Made by a program: the position numbers and the translations under genes. A DNA stretch of 64,000 bases from Furcasterigmium furcatum (Eukaryota; Ascomycota; Sordariomycetes; Glomerellales; Plectosphaerellaceae): NCBI GenBank assembly GCA_001599815.1, contig BCIA01000004.1:1676862-1740861 (forward strand), in the 5' to 3' direction. Of the stretch, positions 10,800 through 21,807 are shown one piece after another. Below the pieces are notes generated by a model that saw only the letters and a program-made list of their open reading frames with translations, was not told the DNA's origin and ran no database searches. Numbering within the stretch: the stretch's first letter is position 1; each line of letters starts with the position of its first letter.

Positions 10800-11038
10800 G
10801 CCCACTGCCCCTCCAGGTAAAGGGTCCGATACAATCTGATATGGGTATTCAATTATTTGAGTAGGAACTTCCCAAGATGCTTTTCTGCCCGAGGTTTGGG
10901 ATTTACTAGAGGGTAGAAGTTGAAGCTTGGCGGGATCTACCTAATACAAACAAGACACCCACCGTATGTCTCTGAATATCTTATCCAAACCAGAGTGACT
11001 CTCGCAATAGAAGAGAAAAAAATTTGGGAAACCCTTTT

Positions 11039-12622
11039 TCACTTCTTCTCCGATGAATTGTTGTCACAGCCCGAGGGCGCCAGCTCTCCCTCGTTGTCTG
11101 CGAGCTTGTCCACCTGAAGGTCCTCGAGGGTCAGGGTGGTTGTCTTGTACTTGGCCGACCTCCAAGCCGGTACGCGTGCAGCGAAGAGCTCGTCAATCTC
11201 CTCCAAGCTGCGCCCCTTCATCTCAGGGATCAAGAGAAACGCGGTGATCACAGATACCACGCAGATCGACCCGTAGATGAATCCAACCTTTGCCCCCAAG
11301 TTGGCGTAAGGAGGGTTGACGAGATACGGCACGGTGAAGCTGACCACGAATGTGGTGCATACCGAGATCGAGACGGCGAGGTTGTTCGTCTTCTCCTTGA
11401 CTCTGGTAGCGGCCGCTTCTCCGATGATGATGTAGGCCACCGGACCCCAGGCGAGGGAGTAGAATCCGCCGAATAGGAGAATACATGCCACGAGCAGATC
11501 TCGCAGAGGCGTCGTGATGTTGGGTATGGTGCCCACAACTCCGAGCACGTAAATCGACACGGCCATGCCGCCGACGCCCCAGAACAGAACAGGTCGCCTG
11601 CCTGCTGCGTCCACCACGACGGCACAGATGAACACACAGATGATGGTGATGACTTGCTGGACGACACCGATGACGAACGGCTGCGACACGTTGTTCTGCT
11701 GCATGAAGACAATGCCGTACTGGGAGACGAAGGACTGGCCAGTCGCCTGCTGGAAGAACATGGTCGCGACACAGATCAGGGTGCGGCGTCGGTTTTGCTG
11801 GTTGAAGATCTCCTTCCAAGATCCCTTTCCGTCGTTGGAGTCATAGCTGGACCAGAGAGCCACTTCCGCCTCCAGCTCCTCGTCCGCCACGTCCTTCTTC
11901 CGGAGCTTTCGAAGGTTGGCTACGGCGTCTTCTCTCCTTCCCCGAGCAATCAGCCATCGCGGGCTCTCGGGCATCCACGGGAGAAGGGCGAGGATGACGA
12001 GGGGCAGGAACAGCTGCAAAGCCGTGGGGATCAGCCAGCCCGCATCGGACTCGATGCTCTTTGTGCCGAGGTTGACGAGACTGGCGGTCAGGGATCCCAG
12101 CGAAATCTGGAACTGAATCGTCGAACTGATCATGCCTCGTAGAGGTGCCGGGAAACATTCGGCCTGGTAGATGGGCACCAATATTATGACGAAGCCAATC
12201 ATTCCGTAGTTGATGATGCGGCCGACGATGAACTGGGCTGGGACGCGCGAGGCAACCTGGAGAGTGCAGCCAATGATGGACAGGAATGCCAGGATGATCA
12301 TGGTAGGTCGTCGACCGAATCTTTCAGTGACGGGACCGCAGATCAACGCACCCAGCAGCTTTCCAATCATTGGTGTCGAGTTCATGATGCTTTGTAGGTA
12401 CGAGGGCAAGGCGTAAGCATCCTTCTCGCTGTCAAAGCTTCCGAAGCGTCTGCGGAAGGACGGCATAGCCTGAACTCCGCTGAAGCTGCCGACATCGTAT
12501 CCGAAGTTGAGGGCGGCAAGAGACAGGTAGAAGGCCAGAAAGAGGGTTCTCGGTGTGAAATAGCGCAGACGTTGCAGCATAGACAAGTTCTCAAAACCTA
12601 GAGCTGAGGCCTGTGGTGCCAT
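11039..12622 (-). CDS. MFS sugar porter
   Basis: A single exon of 527 residues. Sugar porter family marks are all visible: GYDVGSFSGVQ in TM1, GRRPTMI after TM2, PESPRWLIARGR before the central loop, the TM7 segment with QSFVSQYGIVF, and PEMKGRSLEEIDELF after TM12. It has twelve hydrophobic segments and cytosolic ends. Relatives import hexoses, disaccharides, polyols or quinate by proton symport at the plasma membrane. The substrate is not decidable here. It is convergent with the lipocalin-like gene (239-bp spacer). Confidence 0.9.
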   Translation of the reverse strand: MAPQASALGFENLSMLQRLRYFTPRTLFLAFYLSLAALNFGYDVGSFSGVQAMPSFRRRFGSFDSEKDAYALPSYLQSIMNSTPMIGKLLGALICGPVTERFGRRPTMIILAFLSIIGCTLQVASRVPAQFIVGRIINYGMIGFVIILVPIYQAECFPAPLRGMISSTIQFQISLGSLTASLVNLGTKSIESDAGWLIPTALQLFLPLVILALLPWMPESPRWLIARGRREDAVANLRKLRKKDVADEELEAEVALWSSYDSNDGKGSWKEIFNQQNRRRTLICVATMFFQQATGQSFVSQYGIVFMQQNNVSQPFVIGVVQQVITIICVFICAVVVDAAGRRPVLFWGVGGMAVSIYVLGVVGTIPNITTPLRDLLVACILLFGGFYSLAWGPVAYIIIGEAAATRVKEKTNNLAVSISVCTTFVVSFTVPYLVNPPYANLGAKVGFIYGSICVVSVITAFLLIPEMKGRSLEEIDELFAARVPAWRSAKYKTTTLTLEDLQVDKLADNEGELAPSGCDNNSSEKK

Positions 12623-13322
12623 AGCGACAGTAAGTCACGTCTTAGATAGAGGATGTGTAGGTCTTGAGAATAGACAAGCTGTAAATGTGGTGGAGAGATG
12701 TGCTTGGAAACGAGACGTCAAACTTCACATGCGGGGGAGAGGATCATCTAATGTACTTTTTGGAGATGTTATCACAGGTCAACACGGGCATTGGATGCTC
12801 GAGGCTGTCGCTTTGTCTGCATCCAAGGATGCAAGGTGGAACAAGGTCCTGTCTCGGGAACTACCCGACAGCAAAAAGGCTGCGGGGAAATAGAGGTCAG
12901 CAGATTTTGGCATGCTGACATTCTGATAAGCCGGACCAAATAACCGAGGAGCAACTTGGGACTTTGAAAGACGCGATCTCCTCCAACCCATGGCTAGCCT
13001 GAACTCTCGACTGGCCGCTTTGGAGGTCGGCTGATAAGCATCCTCGCTATGATTTCCTGTTTTCTGGGTAACCGGAGTGCTTCATGGTAGGGTACGCTAC
13101 GAGTAGTAGCGCTGGGTTGCGGGGCTGGGCGTGCCGGCCTGCCGGTGTTGATGGTCCGATCTTGATACTTGGGGTGTCGTTCACTCCGAAGGTTCGGTAT
13201 CATGTCCACCGCCGTGTCTTAGCACAAGATTGATCGGGCATTAGATGCAATCATAGTTCTAATACACAAATTTATTATGCAGAACTAAACTACTCGAAGA
13301 ATCAAGTTGATGTTTTCCCCTT
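12623..13322. other. intergenic
   Basis: This is the promoter side of the sugar porter and the 3' side of the arginase-fold gene. No coding segment or notable repeat was seen. Confidence 0.6.
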
Positions 13323-14288
13323 CTATTTCGTTCTCTGCTTGTCGATAATCTTCACCAACTCCACAGCCAGGGAGGTCAAGATACCGGGAGCTTGGGGGTC
13401 CACGGCCACATCAAAGGAGGTGAAATTGATGGCCTCAATCGTGACGCTTTCTGCGATCTTTCTAATTGCCCAGACGACCTGCTCGGGGCTCAAGCCACCC
13501 TCGCGACAGTGCGTATTGGCCTGCATGATGTTCTTGTCGATGATGTCGGTGTCAATGTGAATGTAAACCCGCTCTGCGCGCGTGGCAACCTCGTCGCGAG
13601 CCCGGACGAGTGCTGTCTCAAACCCCCATTTCTTGACTGCCTTTGGGTCGACGAGGTGCCCAACGCCGTCCCGCCGGTCTCGGTTCACGTAGTTGGTGTA
13701 GTCGTGGAGCCCGATCTGTGAGATCCTCTGTGCGGGAATCACATGGAATCCCCGAAGCTTCTCCCGCCAGGTCTTCCAGCACTCGCCTGCGATCACGGAG
13801 ACCGGCATACCTTCGAACATGCCATTCGTTGAAGTTTCGGGGGTGTTGTCATCGGCGTGGGCGTCGAACCAGAACATTCCCAGGTCCGTGTCGTCGATGC
13901 CACTGATCACACCCAGGGAGCTGTTGCAGCCACCCGAGAAGCAGAGAGGGAACCTCCCTTCCTTCCGGGCAGCACGGACTGCGTCGGCGAGGGCGTTGTT
14001 CTGGTGAAGCTGGCGAATCATCTGATCGCCGGGCGGAGTAGGTCGCAGAGCACCCGGAGGCATGTTCTCGGGGTCGTCAAGGTCGTCCAGCCACACCAAC
14101 TTGACATCGTTGGTGATCTTGGCCACGCCAGCGGGCACGGCCGTAGGATCCAACAGCACCTCAGGGCCCCTGGCCATTTGGTAGTCTGTCGGGGCGGACC
14201 GGCGACCAAACTGATAGGGAAGACCGATCAGGGATATGGCGAGCGGTGAAGACATTGTTTCGGGGATGCAATTGGCGACGAATGTCAA
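13323..14288 (-). CDS. arginase/agmatinase-fold protein with altered metal site
   Basis: A single exon of 321 residues; a second Met at residue 12 (14255) is an equally good start, giving 310 residues, the usual size of ureohydrolases. Family motifs are present in order: SGGCNSSLGVISG (motif 1), WFDAHADDN (motif 2), HIDTDIIDK (motif 3) and a late SFDVAVDP. Ureohydrolases cleave guanidino compounds (arginine, agmatine, guanidinobutyrate) using two Mn ions. Here the motif-1 His that binds Mn (GGDHS) is replaced by Asn (GGCNS), while DAHAD and DTDIID keep their ligands. It may be a one-metal variant, act on another substrate, or be inactive. It is divergent from the amidase at 15195. Confidence 0.85.
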   Translation of the reverse strand: MTFVANCIPETMSSPLAISLIGLPYQFGRRSAPTDYQMARGPEVLLDPTAVPAGVAKITNDVKLVWLDDLDDPENMPPGALRPTPPGDQMIRQLHQNNALADAVRAARKEGRFPLCFSGGCNSSLGVISGIDDTDLGMFWFDAHADDNTPETSTNGMFEGMPVSVIAGECWKTWREKLRGFHVIPAQRISQIGLHDYTNYVNRDRRDGVGHLVDPKAVKKWGFETALVRARDEVATRAERVYIHIDTDIIDKNIMQANTHCREGGLSPEQVVWAIRKIAESVTIEAINFTSFDVAVDPQAPGILTSLAVELVKIIDKQRTK

Positions 14289-15194
14289 AGGCTTTTGGTT
14301 CCGTGGCTCGTGGTGGTGGTGAAGGTTGGTACTCCTTCTACTCCTTGTTAACGGGCTCGATATCGCGATTCGGTTGTAAGATCCATGTGCAGAGGAAGTG
14401 TAAAGAATAAGATAACACGATTTAGCTCGTCACTGGGCGTTATCTCGAGGCGCGGGGAAGCTTCATCGCGGGCTGGACCTAGGTAGGCCCACAGGTAAGT
14501 TAGGATTTCGGAGAAGCTGGCTGCGCTTCGGAATTTATCCGCGACACACTGTCCTTGGGCTCTTCCGGCTGTACTCCCGGGCCTTGCTCAGATATTATAT
14601 AGGTGGAGGGGGCTTTGAGATCTGCAAGACATTGTCATTCGGATCTGAGAACTGAGTCTATTCCCCACATCAAGAAGGTCAAGGACGAGTCTCCGTAGAA
14701 GTCCGTGGTACTGGCTCTCCCGCTTCTTTTTTCAGATAAGGATCAAGGTGTACGGATTCTATCCGAGTGAGTGAGCAGAGCTCGGAGTCCTGGCATCGTT
14801 TCTAAAAAGAAAGTACTTTGTACATCCATGGATACTGGACCTCGGGATGCGCCTCGTCGCAAGTCCCTTCGGAGCCTCAAAGTGCGGGGTACTTGAGTGC
14901 GGAGGTGTCAACTCCGCACTCTAGCCCCAAGATAATGCGGAGGGCGTCACCTCCGCACGGATTGGGTGCAGTGGTCGCCGCTTAGCCTGAGGGCGGTCCT
15001 CGAAATCCGTGTCACCAACTCTCCCTTTATCCGGATAGATCCCGTCTTCAGTGAATCGTATCTCTCTGCCAGGCAAGAGGAAATATTTTCCTGCCTAACA
15101 TCACCCTCTCCTTGCATGTGGTCACCCATGCCTCGTTACTCTATACATCCCTCGTCTTTACTAGTACTTCCCTACATTCTTCCCACAGCCCGTA
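14289..15194. promoter_or_regulatory. divergent promoter, arginase-fold gene / amidase
   Basis: A 906-bp region between divergent start codons. It holds the GCGGAG/CTCCGC inverted-repeat cluster at 14884-14957 and otherwise no coding signal. Confidence 0.55.
14884..14957. promoter_or_regulatory. cluster of five SYGGRG (CreA-like) sites in two inverted repeats
   Basis: A perfect 10-bp inverted repeat, GAGTGCGGAG (14895-14904) and CTCCGCACTC (14912-14921), has a 7-bp spacer. A second one, TGCGGAGG (14936-14943) and CCTCCGCA (14950-14957), has a 6-bp spacer. A further GCGGGG lies at 14884-14889. All five cores fit SYGGRG, the consensus for the carbon catabolite repressor CreA/CRE1. They sit 240-310 bp upstream of the amidase start. 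Binding is inferred from consensus only. Confidence 0.5.
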
Positions 15195-16937
15195 ATGGTT
15201 GCGGTTCTTAGCTCTCCTGGCCATGGCTTTGATGTTGATCTGCTCAAGGCATCAGCAAAAGATATCTCCGAAGCTCTAGCCTGTGGCCATGTCACATCTG
15301 TCGAGGTTGTAAAAGCTTATCTGAAGCGAATCGAAGCAGACAACACCGCAGGACTCGACTTGCGTGCCATTATCGAGGTTGCGCCACATGAGTCCGTAAT
15401 CTCCATTGCACGCTCGCTTGACATTGAACGCGCCGAGGGCGCCGTCCGGAGTCCGTTGCATGGTGTTCCCATCATCGTGAAGGACAGTAAGTATTCAGTC
15501 TGGACTGTCCAACAGCTCACATAATTAGAGTGCTAACCCACTAGACTTGAACACGGATGTCGAGCTGGGTATGAATACTACGGCTGGCTCTTACACACTC
15601 CTTCAGGCAGGAGGCAAGGTCAAAGGAGACGCTTTTGTGATTTCAAAACTCCGTGAGGCTGGTGTTATCATCCTTGGCAAGGCTAACCTGGAAGAGGTGG
15701 GTGTTAGAAACATTCCCCCATGTCGCCTCCCTAGCTAACGTTGCGATATTCAGTGGTCCCATGTACGCGGCAATCAAAATCCATGGGCATGGAGTCCTAG
15801 AGGAGGACGGGTTTCATCCCCATACGTCAAAGGCGGCTTTGCAGCTGGTGGCGACCCAGGTGGCAGCTCCTCCGGCTCGGGAGCAGGAGTTGCGGCAGGG
15901 TTCGCCCCACTCGCCATTGGAACCGACACGGAGGGCAGCATTGTGGTGCCATCGAGTAGAAATGCCCTTTACGGGCTGAGACCCTCAACAGGACTGACGA
16001 GTAGGTCGGGCGTTGTGCCGAATACCATATCCCAGGACACAACAGGTCCGATGGGCAAGTCGTCCTGGGACATCGCTACTGCTCTGTCAATCATGGCCGA
16101 ATATGATCCTGAGGACCCCGATGCACTCAGTGCCGCTCCGTTTATCCAAGAGGACTACACAAAGTTTCTCGACGCCGATGGCTTCCAAGGCCTCCGCATT
16201 GGTATTGCTCGGGAGCCCGCATTCAACATCTCAGCAGCCAAAAACGACAGAGAGAAACTCGCCATCGAGGCAACTTTGGCGACTTTCAATCGTTTGAAGG
16301 AGCTAGGCGCCACTATCGTTGAGACACCACTTCCGAACAGCGACCAGTGGCAGTACGAGTTCATCGGGGGCCCGAAGCGTGTCAACAACGGCACCATTCA
16401 ACTGCGTAAGAGACAGATCTTTGGACAGGGGCCGGAATGCGCTAACAGTTACGGTCAGAGTATGATCTCAAAGCCGACATGGCCCACTACTTGCAAACAA
16501 CCCGCATCAACTCGTCCGTTCTGAGCCTGGAGGATATCATCAACTGGAACGACGAACACCCCGAGCTTGAATCGCCGCCAGGACGAAGGGGCCAGCCAAC
16601 GTTCATTGCAGCTAACCAGCTCCAGGACAGGAGCATAGCTGCCGAGTATTGGAAAGCCAAACATGCACAGGACAAGCTCCACAGGGACGGCCCTGATGCT
16701 CTGTTCCGATTGCATAATGTCGATGTGCTGCTCGTGCCAACAGAAGGATATGCGGCGCGGTTTGCAGCAGTGGGGAAATTACCTGTCGGGACGGTGCCCC
16801 TGGGCTATGATGAGATCGGCCTGCCTTTTGGAATGGCGTTTATTGGCAATAGGTACAATGAGCCGGTTGTGATCAGGGCAATGTCAGCCTTTGAGGCAAA
16901 CTTCCCACCGAGGAGGGTCCCATCTCTGCTTGGATAG
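15195..16937 (+). CDS. amidase signature family enzyme (cytosolic paralogue)
   Basis: Four exons, 15195-15486, 15545-15696, 15754-16405 and 16459-16937, give 524 residues. The Ser-Ser-Lys triad of the family is visible: Lys in GVPIIVKD (K96), the bridging Ser in GGSSSGSG (about S187) and the nucleophile in GTDTEGSI (about S210). The enzyme should hydrolyse amides to acid plus ammonia or amine; the substrate is unknown. There is no signal peptide (the start is MVAVLSSPGHGF), so it is probably cytosolic. A paralogue lies at 53247-55148 with introns at the same three codon positions and two exons of identical length (152 and 479 nt). The CreA-like promoter sites suggest carbon-dependent control. 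Confidence 0.92.
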
Positions 16938-17145
16938 GAAACCAATCGAAAAATATCAAGAGACTTTTCAGTTATAGCATAGCTCATAGTAAAGAGGCAT
17001 ACGGGCACGACCCTGAGAAATTGATTTCCATCGGTTGATATACGTATATCGCTTTACTTATATTGAATAACAGACGGCAGCTCGGAATTTTTGTTGTTCT
17101 TCGCTATCCCTTTCCCATGATCTTTGCTGCCACTACATCTACTCA

Positions 17146-18584
17146 TCACCGCCTCTTATCAGCCGCTGGCACGCCAATCTCCTCCAGATACCTGTATATG
17201 ACGCTGAAATCCAGATTGCCCCACTCCTTGCTGCTGGCCAGAGGTCGATACAGGCGCTCAGTCATCTTCCCGAGTTCCAACGGCGTGCCCGACGCGATCG
17301 CCGCGTCGACAGCAAGACCCAGGTCCTTGTGCGTCAGCTTGGAGACAAAGCCGCCCTTGTATTCCCGGTGGGCTGGCGGGGAGGAGTTGCTCATTTTGAC
17401 AGTCGGGACCGGGTTGTTAATCTGGACGGATCATCAGCGACGCGACAAAGACGACTCGGGGGTTGCGATGCGCCATGATGCGTACCTCGTTAGACCAGCA
17501 CCGGCCCGTGGATTCTGAGATGATGTCCGCCAAGACCTGGCTGTTCAGTCCAAGATTCTTACCAAGGAGCATGGCCTCGCTGGGTAGACTTGTCAGCCGA
17601 TGGTCATCCGGTGGCTTCTTTGCTCCTACCTCAACCCCAGCATTGTGATACCCAACAGAAGGCTGCCGGTGGGCTATGGTTAGTCTATCGATTAATAAAT
17701 GGACTCTGGAGTCAGAAAACGGACTTGTTTGATATCTTCGCAGCCAGACCAGCGCCCAACTCGCCGCAATGCGTGACCTTTCTGGCCATCGCCTGCAGCG
17801 TGGGCTGGGCCTTTGTGAACGTGGCTGGGTCACCTCCTACCATGATGGCAAGAGTACCGTTTTGGGCCCCGACCACTCCATTATGAAGTGAAAGGTGTCA
17901 GAAATGTACTGCTGGGAATGTTTGAACTGAGCGCGAACCTCCTGAGACGGGTGCGTCCATCATGTCCGCCCCTGCAGCTCTCAGCTCCAGGGCAACGGAT
18001 TTACTTATGCCCTGCTCAATCGTCGAGGAGTCGAGGCAGAGCGTCTCAGCAACACTTGACCTGTCCAGCTGCTTCAATGCGCTCATCACGCTTTGCTTCC
18101 CGAGGAAGACCTCCCGCACGTGTTCAGAGGTAGGTACCATGGTCAAAATGGTTGAGGCCTGCATTGCCACGTCCTCAGGGCCTGGGCGTATCCTTAAGCC
18201 AAAGCGCAGACAGTTATTGGGGGTTCAACTGACTTTGAGCCGTGGTAATGCTGAAGGGCGAGCTCTGAAGCTTCTCCAGTGTGCTCGTCACCGTGGCCTT
18301 GTTGACGTCGAAGACAACAAAGCTGGGTTTGGCGCCTTGGGTGCTTGGGACACTACGACGCACCAAGTTCTGGAACTGCGGATCGCTGCATGTGAGCCTT
18401 GCTCAAGTGGCTAGATGACTGGGGCGTTTTACCATCTCGGATCCCATGGCACCTTGGTGCGAATACTGATCAGCAGGGCGAACAACGACTATCGCAGAGG
18501 CATCTCCCATGCTTCCTTACCTAGGCCGATAAAGCCAATCGTGTTTGACCGGGCGCGAGCCCGCAGAATCATGGTGGCCCTCAT
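17146..18584 (-). CDS. 3-hydroxyisobutyrate dehydrogenase-type beta-hydroxyacid reductase
   Basis: Eight exons: 18584-18521, 18452-18433, 18375-18234, 18181-17939, 17875-17725, 17662-17630, 17588-17486 and 17421-17146. They give 343 residues, and all phases close. Spliced motifs are the dinucleotide-binding GFIGLGAMG (split over a 20-nt microexon), DAPVSGG for substrate binding, and GAGLAAKISNN with the catalytic Lys. STGRCW and INNPVP follow, then a C-terminal HKDLGLA helix typical of HIBADH. The family oxidises 3-hydroxyisobutyrate or related beta-hydroxyacids with NAD(P), for example in mitochondrial valine breakdown. The short basic N-terminus (MRATMILRARARS) could be a weak targeting signal. 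A second start at 18572 is possible. Assignment within the beta-HAD superfamily is uncertain. Confidence 0.85.
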
Positions 18585-19332
18585 ATCGTGCGTCGACGTT
18601 GGTTGGATCGAAGACAATGATGTGCTTCAAGCCGAATAGCTGGAAGACCACAGTGAGGGACGGGCACAGAAGGGAACACTGTTTATGGCCGGGCCAAGAC
18701 TTGACGACGCTGCCGACTGCCCTGCAGTCTGGCAGTCCTGCTGGTAGATTTACCCGTGCCCCACGACTCCGTGCCATCACAGGCATCCCAGACCAACAGA
18801 CCAAGACCGGGTGACGGCTGCGGGGAAGTTGCATTGGTTGTGGGGAGTTCACATCTGGTGGGGAGCGGTGGTGGGGAAGAGCCAAGTATTCTCCGCCTCG
18901 ACTGACCTCTCCACGACACTCCCGAACGATGGCGATAGCGCTGCACCGTGCCGCTCGACCGATGACAATGGTCAGAGCTCGTGATACAAGCTCTGAGCAT
19001 GGCGGGGGCATCAGGAGTCCGCTGCGCCTCGAAACTACGATCCGGACGAGCGTGATCTTCTCCGCGCAAATCGGTGGGCTGGAGGCATGTGGCGGAATCC
19101 TCGGCCTCATGGATGCGCACGAAAGGCTACCACCAGTCGGCTTTGGTGACACGCATGGGCGGCAGTACAGCATCACGGTTACGAATTCTGCAAAGGATCC
19201 CAGTTCCATGTTCACTAGCTAGTCAAGTACTCTGCCATGAAGACTTCCAGGCGACAAAATCTCAGTCGTCCCATTGCTACTAGTACTACTATTCCCAGCC
19301 ATATATTGTCGTCCAACCGGCTGATCCCCCCC
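18585..19332. other. intergenic
   Basis: This stretch is 748 bp. Open frames cross it in both directions, but none shows a recognisable domain or convincing codon pattern, so no gene is called. Confidence 0.5.
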
Positions 19333-21176
19333 TTAAGCCTCGGTGGTTGCGGCCTTGGTCGTCTCGGGATCCCTTGCCTCCGCGACTAGAGGGGCATCGA
19401 TCTGGGAGTTGAACTCTTCCGTAGGATTCTTCAAGAAGAAGGCAGCTGCGACGAATGTTAACAAATTCTTGATGAAAGAACACTGAAAGTGCTGGTCTCT
19501 TGCGAAGAAAACTCACCGACAAAGGCGGCAGCCGAGATGCAGCCGGCGGTCACCCAGACGTAGCGGAAGCTCACGAGGTAGGCTTCCTGGAGTCCCCCAA
19601 CACCGGCAGCGATGATCTCGGGGGTGACTCCGGGGATGCTGGCCAGCGCCGCGTCGTCGTGATGCACCAGGGCCGGGATGAACTGGGAGAGCTCGGACTC
19701 CGGGAGGCCCTTGGGGATGACGGCGGCGGCAATCTTGGGGCCGAGGTTCGAGGAGAGACCGCTGGAGAACACGGCGTTGTAGATAGCCAGCCCGACCGAC
19801 CCGCCGAGGCTCCTCATAGATATCATGAGCCCGGAAGTGATGGCGATGAGTTCACGGGGCGTCGCAAAGTGGGCTGCCGTGACCAGGGCCGTCAGGCACA
19901 TACCCAGCCCCACGCCGAGGAATACGGGGAACCCCCATATCTGAGCCTCAGTCGTGGAAGACGACACGGTGGCCATGAGGACATTGAAGAGGACAAAGGA
20001 ACCGAAGGCGGTGACCGAAGGGAGCGCGAGAGTCTTGCCCTTGGAACACCACAGGCCGGTGGCGATCGCGGAGACGCCGTACGCCAGGAAGGCGATGCAG
20101 TAGTGCGCGCCCGTAACAAGGCTGTCGGTCGAGAAGAGAACGCTGACCTCGAAGGCGAAGAAGTTGTTCGCGCAGAAGAAGACGACGCCTTCGGCGAAGA
20201 CGCACAGCAGGGCCAGGGGGAAGTTCCGGTGGTGGAACAGCGAGTGATGGAACATGCCGTCCTTCTTCAGGAACGTCTCGTATATGATCAGCGCGGCGAC
20301 GAGCACAACGCCGACGACGAAGGTGGCCCAGACGTGCGCGTCGGTCCAGGGGTACGGGTTCTGGGACCAGGCCAGGGCCATGCAGAAGAGGACGAGGGCC
20401 GGTGTCAGGATTGCGTATCCGACCCAGTCGAGACGGCCGAGCTTCTCTCCCGTCGTGAGCTCGAGCTGCAGCTCTCTCGGGGCCGGGTTGTAAAACAGCT
20501 GGCAGGTGACGGTCGTCAGGGCGTAGATGCCGGCGACAATGTACCAGTACACCCGGAAACCCGCCGGGGTATGGTGCCTCGTCAGGGCGCCGCCGACGAG
20601 CAGACCGAAGATGGCACCGAGGGCGGCCGCAACGTTAACCGACGCCTGCGCCCACGGGCGGTGCTTCCTGGCCAGGACCTCGGAGGTGACGGCGTGGAGG
20701 AGGGGCTGGGCGCCGTACGAGATGCCCGTGATGGCGAAGCCGGCTATGGCCGGGCCGTCACTGCTCGCGCGGGAGACCACGATGGCACCCACGCAGCCGC
20801 AGGCAGTCAGGCCGACAAGGAAGATCTTGCGGCCCCATAAGTCCGCGGCCTGGCTGACCGGGATGCCGAGGACCGCGGTGAGAATGGCGATGACCTGGGT
20901 GAACCATATCGAGTTCGTGGCCCCTCCCACAACGGCGACGATGTCCCTGGTCAAGGCCCCTGAGCCGACGATGTTGACCAGCTGAGCGAAGTAAATCAGG
21001 TTGACCGACTGCACGCTCATGGTTAGAAAGATGCTGACGGTGCGAGCAGGGGACGGGGTTGCCCTAGGGGGCTCACTCACTATGAGGAGAAGAATGGTCT
21101 TGATCTGCAGCCGCTTGTCCATCGGTGGCAGGGCGGCGGTGATGTCCTCGGTATGTACGACGGAGGATTTGGCCAT
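19333..21176 (-). CDS. TRI12-like MFS efflux pump
   Basis: Three exons, 21176-21081, 21008-19517 and 19445-19333, give 566 residues. The first intron (72 nt) removes a stretch that would otherwise read through between KTILLLI and SVNLIYFAQLV; the last moves the frame to a C-terminal tail ending TKAATTEA. The pattern is that of the TRI12 fungal efflux family: 14 hydrophobic segments, SQAADLWGRK after TM2, RLDWVGYAILTPALVLFCMALAWSQNPYPW in parts around TM7, and RSLGGSVGLAIYNAVF near TM11. Such pumps export trichothecenes, siderophores or azoles at the plasma membrane. No trichothecene biosynthetic gene is in the window, so the cargo is unknown. Confidence 0.88.
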
Positions 21177-21807
21177 GGTGGATGGCTGAAGGTACCTTGG
21201 TTGTTGGGATACTGCTGATAGATGTTGCTGAAGAGATGATGCCCTGACCCGGTACGCGACCTTGACTCAGGAGACGGAGTGCCTTCGTTTTAAAGGCCGC
21301 CGACCCCCTTTCTCCCTCTTCCCTGCTCACAAGATGGTCTCAAGAAGCTTGATCCGAGACCCCAGGACCCCCCGACTCGAACACCATTCCCCCACAGCCT
21401 CCCGTCAATATTCCCCACACGCCCAGACGCCTAGGTTGTTGATTGCGGGGAGACCATTAAGAGGTCGGTAAAGTCTGGGGTACGGTCGCTGCTTGCCACG
21501 GGCCCAGGCCACACTAACTCCTTGGTATTAGTTTGGCTCAAAGACGGGCATGCGGGGACTCGGTGTCTTTGCGAGCCTGCGCGGAACGGAAAGCCTGCAC
21601 GTTGGTTCTATCGGACGCCCCCGGTGTGGTGCCGCTCGGGTCACAACACATCACGGCATCACAGGTTCGCCTCGTCACCGGATCTAGTCTTGATGCAACA
21701 GTCTGATTGCTATGTGAGGCCAAGGCGGCCCGTGTCCCCCCCGCCCGCCGGCCTGGCTGCAGGCTACACGGATCGAACTACTTGCTACGGCTCTCTACTT
21801 GTGTGCC
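21177..21807. other. intergenic
   Basis: This is the promoter of the TRI12-like gene plus the 3' side of the scytalone-dehydratase-like gene. No coding segment is supported. Confidence 0.55.

Noticed and set aside
18517..19215. Open frame of 232 codons on the minus strand
   Set aside because: No recognisable motif, and it overlaps the first exon of the reductase gene at 18584 in another frame. Not supported as a gene.
19500..20840. Long open frame (446 codons) on the plus strand
   Set aside because: It lies exactly antisense to the TRI12-like pump and is very rich in Glu, Asp, Arg and Gly, as expected from GC-rich codon shadows; no domain seen.
19333..21176. Reading the TRI12-like pump as proof of trichothecene metabolism
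   Set aside because: The family is broad and includes many non-trichothecene pumps; no trichothecene pathway gene is in the window.
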